NCBI GenBank assembly: GCA_964017145.1
Contig: OZ024852.1
Location: 931,945-995,944 of the forward strand
DNA from: Agrocybe praecox
Taxonomy: Eukaryota; Basidiomycota; Agaricomycetes; Agaricales; Agrocybaceae
DNA: 64,000 nucleotides
Direction: 5' to 3'
The first letter of the stretch is position 1. The number at the start of each line of letters is the position of its first letter. A program made the position numbers and the translations under genes. The notes under the pieces were generated by a model, which was not told the origin of the DNA, searched no databases, and saw only the letters and a list, made by a program, of their open reading frames with translations. Of this stretch, positions 23,769-38,308 are shown in pieces.

Positions 23769-25508
23769 ATGTCCGCACAAGCCGCCCACGATATTAATGC
23801 TACAACCGCACCTTTTACTTTTCTTCTAGGACCTCCTCCGTCTAAGCAGAAGAGGCGTGCAGCTTCGCCGTTGCCCTGTCCAGCTTATTCTCCCCCACCA
23901 CCGCCCCAGGCCCCGCATTCGAGCACTTTCTCGAGAATAGCTACTTGGGCAGCGCAGGTACAACCTGGATCTCCTGCTCCTTGCTCACCACCGTCATCTC
24001 TGAGCAAGAAGGCATCTATTTCGCATAGGCGTGCTCGATCTGGTTCCCTTGTTCACCTCGTTGACACCCAGGCCATTAAAACGCCATTAACTGCGAACTT
24101 TGATCTTACAGCCTGGGGATACACTTCTGTCTTCTTGCACCTCCCAAAAACTCCAACTGCACCTTCGCCTTTGCTCAAGCAATACCAACAGAAGGATAAC
24201 GGAACCATTGTCCACGAGGGAAACAAAAAGACGATGAAGCGTTTCCGTTCTCTCTCAATCCTCCGCCCCAAAAGCAAAATTCTCCAACCTACCGTGGTTT
24301 CTCCGACCAAAACCGCGATGTCCATCAAATCCACCGCCAACAAGCTCAACAAAGCCCAAGTCATTCTTTCTCGTGGAAACACGATTCTCTCGGCTACCTC
24401 ATGTACCTCGCGAGAATCAAAGGCCGAGATCTGCGCAGCTACCATCGCCAAGCGCAAACGAGCTAAATACGCGTATGTGCGTCCCCCACCGCCCCTCGCC
24501 AATGAGCTCGCAATCATGCAATTTACTGGCGGGGGAAAAATGGAAACCCATGTGAAGCGCGTTATGGAGGCCCAGGCCAAAGCTGCTGCGGGATCTGGCG
24601 CGAGTGTTGGTGTTGCTGACGTATACAGAGACACCAAAGGTGGGATCTGGTGGGATGCGGATGAGGAGCTCGAGTATGCCCATTTATTGGATGGTGCCGC
24701 TCTTCATTCGAGAGCACAGGGAGGCATGCGGGTTGATGCCGACGTAGAGATGGACTGGGAAGAGTTCAACGATGGGGGTGCATCTGCTGAAGCTTTCGCT
24801 CCATTCCTACCAGTAACATCCGACAAGGAAAACGTACGCCCTTACGAACTGCCTACGCGCCGGTCGTCTGTCTCATCGGTTGACTCTGATCTGGATCCAA
24901 AGTACCTCGTGCCTCTCCCGGAGAATGAGGACCCGAGGCTGACGCCAATCGAGGATCGCATTCTGGTATCCCGGCGAGTCGGCGGAGCCAACATGAGCAT
25001 CCTCTCGTTGCCTGCTCGGCCCAGGAGACGTGCTATGCACCTCTGTAAACCCGCCTTTTTGGTAGACACGAAGGTTTGGGAAGGACCCACCTCTTCCGTT
25101 GGCCTGACCAGTCCAACACGAAGCACCACCTCGACGTCGCCCAAACACATCGCGGGGGGCGTGACGAAGCTGAAGGAAAAAGCGCGCCAGCGCCCAGCTC
25201 CCCTCAAACTTGTCCCTATGTCAGCTTCTGGTGTGTCCAGAGTCGTCGTGCGCCAGCGTTCGGCGTCCACGACGTCCACCCCACATTCGGTCCAGCAGGC
25301 CAGGAATGAATTCATCGCTGATCGGTTCGCCCCTGTGCCTCCGCCTTCTGCAACAGCAGTTGCTCCTCGACCAAGTCTCGATTTGGTCTTGACAGACTCA
25401 GAGCCATACACTCTGGTGTCTTCATATAACATCCCCACCCCGAGCTCGAAACCGCCCAAGTCCAAGCTGGCTATGGGCGTCCGGGGTTTATTCCGTCGTG
25501 GTGATTGA
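23769..25508 (+). CDS. Disordered Ser/Pro-rich protein of unknown function, 579 aa
   Basis: Single uninterrupted ORF starting MSAQAAHDINATTAPFTFLL. I recognise no domain. The N-terminal 80 residues are proline-rich (AYSPPPPPQAPH). The middle is basic with repeated short motifs (SIKSTANKLNKAQVILSRGN, AKRKRAKYAYVRPPPPLANE) and contains a WWDADEELEYAHLL acidic/aromatic patch. The C-terminal third is Ser/Thr/Arg-rich and ends KLAMGVRGLFRRGD. Codon use and lack of stops over 1.7 kb support a real gene, and its 3' 226 codons are duplicated at 27386-28068. It could be nuclear given the basic clusters, but that is inference. Confidence 0.7.
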   Translation: MSAQAAHDINATTAPFTFLLGPPPSKQKRRAASPLPCPAYSPPPPPQAPHSSTFSRIATWAAQVQPGSPAPCSPPSSLSKKASISHRRARSGSLVHLVDTQAIKTPLTANFDLTAWGYTSVFLHLPKTPTAPSPLLKQYQQKDNGTIVHEGNKKTMKRFRSLSILRPKSKILQPTVVSPTKTAMSIKSTANKLNKAQVILSRGNTILSATSCTSRESKAEICAATIAKRKRAKYAYVRPPPPLANELAIMQFTGGGKMETHVKRVMEAQAKAAAGSGASVGVADVYRDTKGGIWWDADEELEYAHLLDGAALHSRAQGGMRVDADVEMDWEEFNDGGASAEAFAPFLPVTSDKENVRPYELPTRRSSVSSVDSDLDPKYLVPLPENEDPRLTPIEDRILVSRRVGGANMSILSLPARPRRRAMHLCKPAFLVDTKVWEGPTSSVGLTSPTRSTTSTSPKHIAGGVTKLKEKARQRPAPLKLVPMSASGVSRVVVRQRSASTTSTPHSVQQARNEFIADRFAPVPPPSATAVAPRPSLDLVLTDSEPYTLVSSYNIPTPSSKPPKSKLAMGVRGLFRRGD

Positions 25509-25773
25509 AAGGTCTCCTTCGTCACGTCCTCTTCTTTTCTTGGTGTTGTCATATTATGCGCTTTGGTGTCTTATCATATGTTGTCTTCCTATGCAGATAA
25601 ATACCTACCTCCCTCATCATCACATCTTTATGCCATGTTAACGTTTATCACGATCTATGTCTTTTTATTTACGCATTCAATGTATTATCTAATAATTATA
25701 TATCAACATCCTCGGACTGGGGGTAATTTGTGCTTTTATAAATACATAAAAAATTTGGAAGACATGAGTACCA

Positions 25774-26897
25774 TCAAGATGCTGTAGGTGTCGCTCTTAG
25801 GAAAGATGTGAAGGGTTTGATCACGTCCAAACATCCCACAAGAAACCCTCGCATAAAACTTATGTGCCTACAGCGTACGTTTCCATGGGAACACTGGATG
25901 TCACCGCAGTCTTGTAGTTGAAGATCTCCTGTGTAGGCCATGATAGTTGAACGTAGGAGATCCACCTCATCTATCCGAGATAAGTCGCTGATCCATGCCT
26001 TCATAGCATGACTACAAGGGAGACAGAAGAGCATATGCGCGAAGTTGTCTCCGAGGTCCCCGTTCTCTGCAACGCAATACGAATACTGCGCGGGGTTTAT
26101 GACCACGAGATCCATCGCATTGTCGAATAGTTTTTTCCACGATTCGCGATACTTCACCTGCGTAGAAATATAATCAGTAAAGATCAATCGATTGAAAGAA
26201 ATGAGAAGATGAGCTACGCACCCAAGGGATGACAAGTTCCCCGGGAAGCTTTTCCAAGATTGGTACGATGGGCTTTAAAATCAAAATCTGACTCGATTCG
26301 TTCATTAGGTCCTGATAGTCGTGCTTATTAGCGTGAACGAGTATTTTCAATGCGTGCTCTTGCATATTCTCTCTGCAAGAAAACGGTCAATATTCAGGAT
26401 TGTGCATCCAGTAACACCACGATTCTCATTCACCCCTCCCCTCCCCTCGTTCAAAACCACCAAATGACACACACTACTGTGAAATAAGTACTCACCTCAA
26501 CCGCATCTCACACGTATGCAGCGCAGGAAACACCTCGTACTTCTCTGCCGCTTCCGCCACTCTAAGGACCATATCAAAATCGAGTCCTTTGAGCGTCGGA
26601 TGTCTCTTTGGATAGATGAACTGGAACAGAATCTCCAGAACGTCGGATGGCTCGCTGAGCTGGACTTGTTCGCCGTTTGTGCTCATTTCCGTTCCAGGAA
26701 ATGCACCTGTGCCCACCGCGAGGTTGGCCCGATGAAGGTTGAATAAGATGTTGTCGGATGAGCAGATTGTGACGTCTGCGCCAGGAGTGTCGACTGCCAG
26801 TAGTAGTGTTTATGTTTAAACGACTGCCGAATGTGAACAAGAACTAGTAGATTGGCAACTCACAATCTTTATGAACATTGGTGGTAGCCTTCGACAT
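25774..26897 (-). CDS. BTB/POZ domain protein 2
   Basis: BTB protein of about 300 residues in four exons on the minus strand, convergent with the 579-aa gene. The start at 26897 gives MSKATTNVHKD, then a short intron, then the BTB core GADVTICSSDNILFNLHRAN, GTGAFPGTEMSTNGEQVQL and ILFQFIYPKRHPTLKGLDFD. The helical part NMQEHALKILVHANKHDY is followed by LEKLPGELVIPW, an intron, and VKYRESWKKLFDNAMDLV. The C-terminal region has paired cysteines (LFCLPCSHAMKAWI; CGDIQCSHGNVRC), possibly a metal site, though this is inference. It ends FTSFLRATPTAS. Its duplicate is at 28326-29450. Confidence 0.87.
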
Positions 26898-27381
26898 TAT
26901 TTATTGTGATTCGAGTTCAGGATAGAAGTTGAGATGCGAACAATACAATTTAAGGGAACTGGGTAAAAACGTCCCGTGTGCACGAGAAACGCCAGTCTAA
27001 AACTAGTTTTACTCACGTGGACGAATGCAAATAGGCGCCCGACGGCTAAATACATACTTGGTCGACGCTCGAAACCATTGGTAGTACATGTGCCGATGGA
27101 TATCAATCAAAATACCTTTTCGCAAGATGGATACGGTGTTTATTCCTGGTAAAAAATACTTCAACAGAATGATATCATGTTGCTTCCAAGATCTTTTGTC
27201 ATTTTTCGAGTCCCAACTAACCAATGTTACGTAGGACCCTCGATAGGTAAAGTACTACAGTCAATTGGGGTGTATTTGAAGAATTTGAATTATAAATGAG
27301 AAATGATGACACCTTTAAATAGACTTTCATCAGAGGACTTGTTATATAGTATATTCAGCTCACATACGGCGAGGCTGCTTT
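26898..27381. other. Upstream region of BTB 2, to duplication junction
   Basis: No gene seen. It aligns with 29451-29920 (for example ATGAGAAATGATGAC and CTTTCATCAGAGGACTT occur in both) and ends at the junction where unit 2 starts. Confidence 0.6.
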
Positions 27382-27385
27382 AAAA

Positions 27386-28068
27386 CGTACGCCCTTACGA
27401 ACTGCCTACGCGCCGGTCGTCTGTCTCATCGGTCGACTCTGATCTGGATCCAAAGTACCTCGTGCCTCTCCCGGAGAATGAGGACCCGAGGCTGACGCCA
27501 ATCGAGGATCGCATTCTCGTCTCCAGGCGCGTCGGCGGAGCCAACATGAGCATCCTCTCGTTGCCTGCTCGGCCCAGGAGACGTGCCATGCACCTCTGTA
27601 AACCTGCCTTTTTGGTAGACACGAAGGTCTGGGAAAGGACCCACCTCTTCCGCTGGCCTGACCAGTCCAACACGAAGCACCACATCGACGTCGCCCAAAC
27701 ACATCGCAAGGGGGGTGACGAAGCTGAAGGGAAAAGCGCGCCAGTGCCCAGCTCCCCTCAAACTCGTTCCTGCATCAGCTTCTGGCATGTCCAGAGTCGT
27801 CGTGCGCCAGCGTTCGGCATTCACGATGTCCACCCCACATTCGGTCCAGCAGGCCAGGAATGAATTCATCGCTGATTCGTTTACCCCTGTGCCTCCGCCT
27901 TCTGTAGCAACAGTTGCTCCTCGACCAAGTCTCGATTTAGTCTTGACAGACTCAGAGCCATACGCTCTGGTGTCCATATCATCATATAACATCCCCACCC
28001 CGAGCTCGAAACCAGCCAAGTCCAAGCTGGCTATGGGCGTCCGGGGTTTATTCCGTCGTGGTGATTGA
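27386..28068 (+). pseudogene. 5'-truncated, frameshifted copy of the 579-aa gene
   Basis: Matches the last 226 codons of the gene at 23769 but has no promoter or start, because the duplication began inside the gene. The first part keeps the frame (PLPENEDPRLTPIEDRILVS). One extra A near 27635 (GGGAAAGGACC versus GGGAAGGACC) shifts it, and the homologous frame resumes as an ORF from 27715 (KLVPASASGMSRVVVRQRSA) to the same stop with FRRGD. Not expected to make the parental protein. Confidence 0.85.
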
Positions 28069-28325
28069 AAGGTCTCATTCGTCACGTCCTCTTCTTTTCT
28101 TGGTGTTGTCATATTATGCGCTTTGGTGTCTTTTCATATGTTGTTTTCCTATGCAGATAAATACCTACCTACCTCATCATCACGTTTTTATGCCATGTTA
28201 ACGTTTATCACGATCTATGTCTTTTTATTTACGCATCCAATGTAATATCTAGTAATTATACATCAACATCCTCGGACTGAGGGTAATTTTTTGCAAAAAA
28301 AAAGATTTGCAAGATATGAATACGA

Positions 28326-29450
28326 TTAAGATGCTGTAGGGGTCGCTCTTAGGAAAGATGTGAAGGGTTTGATCGTGTCCAAATATTCCACAAGAAACTC
28401 TCGCACATAGTCTATGAGTATACAGCGTACATTCCCATGGGAACAATTGACGTCACTGCAGTGTTGTAGTTGAAGATCTCCTGTGTAAGCCACGACGGTT
28501 GGACGTAGGAGATCTATCTCATCTATCCGAGATAAGTCGCCGATCCATACCTTCATAGCATGACTACAAGGAGGACAGAAGAACACACGTACGTCGATTT
28601 CTCCTGGGATATCGTCCTCTTGAGTGCAATACGAATACCGCACAGCGGGGTTCATGACCACGAAATCTATCGCATTGTCGAATAGTGCTCTCCATGATTC
28701 ACGATACTTCACCTGCGTAGAAATCTGATCAGTAGAGATCGACCGATTGGAAGAGGTGAGAAGATGAGCCACACACCCAAGGAATGACAAGTTCCATAGG
28801 AAGCTTTTCCAAGATTGGTACGATGGGCTTCAAAATCAAAATTCGACTCGATTCGTTCATTAGGTCCGGATAGTCGTGCTTATTGGCGTGAACGAGTATT
28901 CGCAATGCATGCTCTTGCATATTCTCTCTGCAAGCAAACAGTTAAAAGTCAGGATTATACATCCAGTAACGCCGCAATTCTCTTTCACCCCTCCGAGTCC
29001 ACTCGTTCAAAACCTCTAAATGACACACACTACTGTGAGATAAGTACTCACCTCAACCGCGTCTCACACGTATGCAGCGCAGGAAACACCTCGTACTTCT
29101 CTGCCGCTTCTGCTACTCTAAGGACCATATCAAATTCGAGTCCTTTGAGCGTCGGATGCCTCTTTGGATAGATGAACTGGAAGAGGATCTCAAGAACGTC
29201 CGCTGACTCGCTGAGCTGGACTTGTTCGCCGTTTGTGCTCATTTCCGTTCCCGGGAATGCACCTGTGCACACTGCGAGGTTGGCTCGATGAAGGTTGAAT
29301 AAGATGTTGTCGGATGAGCAGATTGTGACGTCTGCGTCAGGAGTGTCGACTGCCAGTAGTACTTAGGTTCAAATGACCACGAAATGGGGACAAGGACTAG
29401 TAGATTGGCAACTCACAGTCTTTATGAACATTGGTGGTAGCCTTCGACAT
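28326..29450 (-). CDS. BTB/POZ domain protein 3 (tandem duplicate of BTB 2)
   Basis: Same four-exon plan as BTB 2, start at 29450 with MSKATTNVHKD. The BTB core is nearly unchanged (DADVTICSSDNILFNLHRAN, YPKRHPTLKGLEFDMVLRV). The C-terminal half has diverged more: NPAVRYSYCTQEDDIPGEI replaces the BTB 2 segment, while FFCPPCSHAMKVWI, CSDVNCSHGNVRC and FTSFLRATPTAS are kept. No stop or frameshift was seen, so both duplicates appear functional. It is divergent from the first Old Yellow Enzyme gene. Confidence 0.87.
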
Positions 29451-30307
29451 TGTTATTCGAGCTCAGGATAGAAGTTGAGATGCGAACAATACGATTTAAG
29501 GGAACTGAGTAAAAACGTCCCGTGTGCATGAGAAACGCCAGTCTAAAAATAAGTTTACCTCACGTGAACGAATGCAAACAGGCGCCCGACGGCTAAATAC
29601 ATACTTGGTCGAAACCATTGATAGTATGTTAACATGTGCCAATGATCGATCAAAATACCTTTTCGCAAGATAAATACGGTTTTTATAAATACTTCGAAAG
29701 AATAAAATTATGTTGCTTCCAAGTTCATTTTTCATTTTTCGATTCCCAACCGTTACCAAAGTTACGTAGGACTTTTGATGGGTAAAGTTAGCTACAGTCA
29801 ACGAAAGCGTATTTGGAGGATTTTAGTTATAATGAGAAATGATGACGCCTTTAAATATACTTTCATCAGAGGACTTATTATAACATATATATTCAGCTCA
29901 CATACAGCGAGGCTGCTTTACGTCCAGAACGCAGCATGGGGCGTACACGTCACGCACACAATATTTTACCCCAGCTCGGGGTGGGTCGGTATATGGGCAC
30001 GGCACGGCGAGGCGATTGCAAAACAAAGGAGACAATAAATAGTGCCGATATTATTTTTCCAGATAAGGTACAATGTCGAAAAAGGTAAGTTTTTACTTTT
30101 CAGGATATGTCAACTCCATTGGGTTTCTTGTATTCCCGTCAGTAACGGGTTGCATCGCTGATTGTCGTTTTCAGCTGGATGGGGCCTTGATTGCGGTGAG
30201 TACCGGCACCAGTTCGGTTTAAACGAAGCTTACGCAATCGTCGGAAATATCATTACGTACTATCGTACATCAAAAATTCAACACTAGTACTCTTTCAAGT
30301 ACAATCA
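29451..30307. other. Intergenic between BTB 3 and OYE 1
   Basis: The first 470 bp is duplicated sequence. The rest (29921-30307) is unique and without a supportable gene. A very short ATG-GT..AG-like arrangement at 30073-30200 was noted but gives only a few codons. Confidence 0.5.
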
Positions 30308-30385
30308 TTCTTGATATACAAGTCGCCGATCAATCCTGTTATCGACAGTTCCAGGGTCAAGATGTGTTATCATAGGGGTATAAAA
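30308..30385 (+). promoter_or_regulatory. OYE 1 promoter module with TATA box
   Basis: TTCTTGATA (30308-30316), 12 nt, ATCAATC (30329-30335), then TATAAAAGCTG starting at 30379, 66 nt before the ATG. The same three elements in the same order precede OYE 2 and OYE 3. Confidence 0.7.
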
Positions 30386-30444
30386 GCTGCTGTAAACTTC
30401 AAGATTCTGCAGACTTAAGAAACCAAACACCTCTTCTTAAACTG

Positions 30445-31965
<1,521 letters not shown>

Positions 31966-32783
31966 ATGTCTGATATTACATCCAAAAATCAAATTTGCTG
32001 TCGCTCGATCTTTTTCTCGGAAAATCAATATGTAGGAGCGCTTTTACTGCGACAACCTTACGCATCGCCAAGAAATCGTGTTCTATTGTGCCACATGACT
32101 ATAGAGCCACTCACCTAGTCACCACCTAAAAATGACAGCGGCCAAATCGGTCAGGGTACAAATTGACTAGCCCTAACCCCACTGTGCCAGAGGGTACGGG
32201 CAAAATTTCCAAGCACCAACAAGGTCCGGTGAATCAAATTTATATGTTTTACTTGTACAAAAGTAGTCTAGCAAATTTTGGGGTATACAGAGAAATTTCA
32301 GAAAACGACGAACTTGAAACATCATGGGCTGGTGGTGTGAATAATCATGAGTATGCGCAGTCAGACTGGTCAGGGTGGGGTGATTCAAGCAAGATTCAAG
32401 CGACGAATAAATAGAGGAGTTGAAGGACAATGTATTATTGAGGAGTTTGAAGGTGGCATATGAGCACGAGCAGTCTCAAATAGCCAAGCACGTTGTCACG
32501 GCGGTGAAAGAGAATCCGACTGTAAGTATCACTATAAATAGTCTAACTATTACTATAAGTATATGGACTATCTTATCTGGCGAATTTGATGAAACCAAAT
32601 TTTATAACTCCGTCAGTTTTTGACCAATCAGAAAACGGTCTACCAGATTTGTTCCTCTTGTGTTTTCTCCAAAGGAATAAGAAAAAGGGGAAAATTTTCC
32701 GACACCATAAACTTTGTCACATTTTGGTGGTGGCTAGGCGAGTGGCTCCATTTGGGCTCCATTTGGGCTCCATAGTCACAACA
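31966..32783. other. Intergenic downstream of OYE 1
   Basis: About 820 bp with no gene recognised. It has short repeats such as CCATTTGGGCT in tandem just before the TIR element. Confidence 0.5.
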
Positions 32784-34537
32784 TAGTCACCGACTATTTT
32801 GTGCAAAAAAAACGGGGGTCTCAAAGAGCCTTGAAATTGTTATTTCTTTAGATGAAAGCTTTTAATTATCATTATGAATCGATCACTTAAACAGAATTTT
32901 GATAGGATAAAATCTGAGCGAGTTATAAAATCCGACCAAGTCAAAATTGGCCTGCTTATATAATACTACCCATATATGGCCTTGCTGTGAAACAGAAAGG
33001 TACCCCCTGTCATAATTATGTAACAATCACGGTAGTTTTGGTACATTGTTTGGCTACTCCCCTTGGGCCACACAAAAGACTTTTGGTGGAAGGTCGAATA
33101 GTTTTGATACAATGTTTGGCTACTTCCTGGGAACCACACAAAAGACTTTTGGCGGAAGGTTGAATAGTTTTGATACAATGTTTGGCTACACTTTCTTGTT
33201 TATACAACCATTTTAAGCAAAGTCAGCCAAAAGGGTCCTATTTCGTATTTTTCTATTACTTAGCCTATCTCCCCATTTCCGGTCATTTCCATTTAGTTTC
33301 CATTTATTTACCATTTAAGAGTTCAAACGTTCAATGCCCTATGTTCAATCGAGCCGCGAGAAGTCAACCGAAGGTTGACGACGAGCGGCCACAAAATACT
33401 AGCGTAAAATATATACAGCCCAGCCAGGGCAAGTTGACAGATGCAAAACCTTCCAGGCAGTCAGTTGGCAGTCAGCTACCTTTTTTACGTATCGGAATTG
33501 TAAAAAAAAATTGTAATCCTTGTTTGCATAAAAACAGTCTTAATTGAACCCTTTGTATATGTTGTTTTTAAGTTAAACGCGGTAGCAGTCGCAGCAAGGC
33601 TTCGGTCGACTTTAGTCGGCCCTTTATTGCGAGCGTAGCGAGCAACTCAGAGGTATGAGGGGTCCGGCCGAGCACTTTCCTCGAACAAACAAAGCCAAAG
33701 TTTAGATACCAGAATCCTACTGATGCAGCGATGCCGCTTTTCGGTAGGCGATTCCTCAATGATTCTGACGGCTAATGTACATTTGAGCCTTTAAAACTAA
33801 CATAAAACTATCATGTTTCGTGTATTCGACAAAAAAAATGCCTCTTTATGCGCTTTTTTGCCCTGTTTTTACAACTTTCAGGAAAACACGGCGGCTTGTG
33901 GCGCCGCGTCATCATTTTGAAATTGTAAGACTGACAGCAACTTGTCCAGTTTTTGTTCCTTCAGCATATAAATTGTATTATGTATGATATGATACACGCC
34001 TTGGGCAAAATAAATAAGGCTGTGCTCGCTCTTCTGCGTCCTCAAATTATGGAGCCAGCCTCTTACTGGAGCGGCGAGTCATCACTCGGCAGTTAGGCTT
34101 TCAGGCTTCAGCGCTTCTTGAGCGCTTCCAGCTCCCGCTTACCGTCGGCGTCTGGTCCCGGTTAATGCAAGTAATTTCTATGCGATAGATTACGACGACA
34201 GCGCTATCGGATGTACAATGCGCTCCAGCTAGGATGACGAAGCGAGCCTTCCTCCGCCCTGCGGCGGACCTTTACCTAGTGGTTAAAGGTAAACCTAATC
34301 TAATTAAATCAAACGCCTCTGCAACGTGTGCGAGAACTTCGCGGTTGGAACACGGCGATGAGAAGTGTAGCTGAAGGATTGCACTCGCAGCTGGGCTTCC
34401 TTTGCAGAACGCAGTCAGTCCGAGCTAATGACAAAAATTTGTTTGCAAGATCTTCATTCCTTGCATAGATAAGATAAAATAACACTTCGATTTTTTCGCC
34501 GACCAAATTGGCCACTGCACAAAATAGTCGGTGACTA
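32784..34537. mobile_element. 1.75-kb TIR element, Tc1/mariner-like ends, non-coding
   Basis: The left end 32784-32805 (TAGTCACCGACTATTTTG...) is the perfect 22-bp reverse complement of 34516-34537. Both ends carry TA at the outside, consistent with a TA target-site duplication. The interior has no transposase ORF I can support; it holds a 66-bp tandem repeat and patches of palindromic sequence. Most likely a non-autonomous element. Confidence 0.75.
33034..33192. repeat. 66-bp tandem repeat, about 2.4 copies
   Basis: Units begin AGTTTTGGTACATTGTTTGG at 33034 and recur at 33100 and 33166. Because 66 is divisible by three, a minus-strand ORF repeats the motif YQNYSTF..KSFVW. Part of the TIR element. 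Confidence 0.85.
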
Positions 34538-35812
34538 ATCATGTAGCACCATAGACGCCTTATCTTTTCTCAAAAAGCGAGGAATTGCTCGCTCGTTGAG
34601 TAACTTGAGTTTCCAATTGGAAGTGTTTACATCTGGGATACTTAAATGGTTCAAGAAATCTTCACATTTATCGGAGTCCAAGAACGAATGAAAGCCGAAT
34701 AATCTTTTCCGAGGAGACGAACCTAAGTAGCTGCAGATATGAGGAGCATGTGGTACCCGCTGCTGTTGATGCAAAAATTGCCAGCGAAGTTCTCGCCTCT
34801 GGAAATTCGAGAAAAGCTGCGGCGACTAGAGGTCTGATCAAAGTACTTGACCTGTCTTTCAATTTACTTTAATGATGCGGGAGAATCGATCTATGAGGAT
34901 AACGAAAAAAATATATAGTGATATACAATTACCAGTGGCATCGGGGTGCTTTAAGGACTCGAGAAATTACCGTATCTCTAGCTGTCGAGTGCCACCGCTA
35001 AGTCAGCGGATTTATGCAACACCAAGTAGTGTGTGTATAGCCTTGCTCGTTCAAGAAAAGAGGTCTGCAGGTCTCCAATTAGGGGCAAATTTGACAGAAA
35101 GGAGGGAAAACTCACATTTTTGGTAGAGTTGTGATCTTCAGGGACCACCCAGGAAGTCTATCGTTCATCATGTAGAATAAACCTTTATTGAGTTTGCTGT
35201 TTTCATCGCTACTTCGCTGAATCCATTGGTCATTGATTATTTTGTCGATCTTATACACACCTCAGTCCGGGGAGAAGCGGTGTAGGTGTAAGAAAAATGC
35301 CTCGTGGGCATTGAAGATCAGGACTGGAAGAGCAAGTTCCACAAGGTCCATTGATAGTGGCACTGAATATGAACCTTCTTTCCAGGCAGATATACAGTGG
35401 TAGGTTTGCGCCTAGTCCATCTGGGAACATCAATCTTAGACTGGACATGATCACGAAAGAGAGTCGTTCATGTTAACAAAGCGCATAGTAAGCTCTGGGA
35501 GTCATTGCTGATTATCGTTTGAAGAGAATTGCGTCACAGTCAGCTAGCTCTGAAAATCGGCAAATTGAAAGCTTAGCTTGTAAAAAGCATTCCCAAGAAG
35601 GCTTGACCAGAAGACGAAACTGAGCGACTCTGACCAAGTCCGGACCGAAAGCATCCGAGCGCCCAGTTTGGCTTAGCGAGGCTTATGCAACACGTGGGAA
35701 CGTGTGGGACTGTTCAACTATTTCGAGTGATGAACGCTTGTCATGAACTTGTCATGAACCATCAAGAACCGTGTTTGCTCATCCCTCTTACGAGCACCAC
35801 CTCTTCTCGATG
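34538..35812. other. Intergenic between TIR element and OYE 2 promoter
   Basis: About 1.3 kb; nothing supportable on either strand. Confidence 0.5.
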
Positions 35813-35889
35813 TTCTTGATAACAAAAATCACTAATCAATCGTGTTACCGATTCGACGGTTTTGGAGGTCAATGTACAGGCGTATAAAA
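35813..35889 (+). promoter_or_regulatory. OYE 2 promoter module with TATA box
   Basis: TTCTTGATA (35813-35821), 13 nt, ATCAATC (35835-35841), then TATAAAAGCTG from 35883. The module is 80 nt upstream of the ATG at 35969. Confidence 0.7.
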
Positions 35890-35968
35890 GCTGCCATGAA
35901 CTTTAGGATCCAGCAGAACCAGAAAAACATCTCTTTCCTTACTTGCTTTACACTTTTCATAACCAATC

Positions 35969-37471
<1,503 letters not shown>

Positions 37472-38308
37472 GTGGAATCGTACTTCAATACCTCTTTACT
37501 AAAGATCCTATGTAAAATTGTACAGACAATAAAAATTACATTGTACATCATTTTCACCTGCAAAACATGTGTGAATGACGTATGTCGGACAATGGTCGGG
37601 TACCTGAAAGGTAAAGTACACAAAAGTACACATGCATTTGAGGGACCAGGCCTCTTGCTACCTCTTGGCGCGCCAATTAATAAATTAGGTTGCCACCATG
37701 GGTGCCTGGTGGAATCACCACAGCTTAACAACCTCAGCAACATACACGACTTGAAATTAAAGCAAAATTATTTTCCAAACTGAGAGACCTTTCAGCCAGA
37801 CCCATATAAAAGAAATGTATGTTTCGTTCAATAACCCACCTGCGTTCCCGCCAACGGTGAGTAAACAAAAAGTCGACTTCATCTAAACATGCAGACACTC
37901 GCACGGCAAAGAATGGCACCCCCCATGTATTTCTTATATATCTAAGGTTAGAGGCGAACATAATCCTACTGATTCAATTCCGCCCTTCTCGCCGGAGAAC
38001 TTACCCACATTGCTAGTCCAATGTTGGAAACTTTCTTCGAGGATCTCTACAGGCATATCCTCTTTCTCTACTCTCACCGCAGCGCGATTCTTATTTTTCA
38101 TATCTTGGTCTGAATATATTTACTTTTTTATTGCCTCGGTTTGAACACTTTGCGTGGTTGAGTCTTCGGTTTGGGATTCCACTCAGGGAACTGAGTGTAA
38201 TCTCGGTGATTTATACATGTGAACCAAAAAAAAAAGTGACTTATATATTCAGGAACACCTCACTGTAGTTATCATTAGCCCTTTCCCTTCTGGATAATTT
38301 GGACCAAC
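37472..38308. other. Intergenic, no gene seen
   Basis: About 840 bp; only short unsupported ORFs. Confidence 0.5.

Larger units (their letters stand above)
24829..27381 (+). repeat. 2.55-kb tandem duplication, unit 1
   Basis: Begins inside the 579-aa gene at AAAACGTACGCCCTTACG and ends after GAGGCTGCTTTA. Unit 2 follows directly at a 2,553-bp offset. The unit carries the gene's 3' part, the BTB gene and its upstream region. Confidence 0.9.
27382..29920 (+). repeat. 2.55-kb tandem duplication, unit 2
   Basis: Direct repeat of 24829-27381. It starts at the same AAAACGTACGCC sequence and loses similarity after GGCTGCTTTA at 29920. Both breakpoints are flanked by ACGT, a possible microhomology. 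Confidence 0.88.

Noticed and set aside
24053..25552. Long minus-strand ORFs of 194 and 236 codons opposite the 579-aa gene.
   Set aside because: Antisense shadows of a GC-rich coding region; no family features, and the second is broken in the duplicate like its sense partner.
30073..30200. ATG followed by GTAAGT, an intron-like stretch and CAG/CTGGATGGGG, suggesting a tiny spliced gene.
   Set aside because: Only a handful of codons could be joined and no continuation was found.
33560..34260. GC-rich blocks with short palindromes that might be structured RNA or rDNA fragments.
   Set aside because: No match to rRNA or tRNA landmarks (no A/B boxes, no paired acceptor stem); they lie inside the TIR element.
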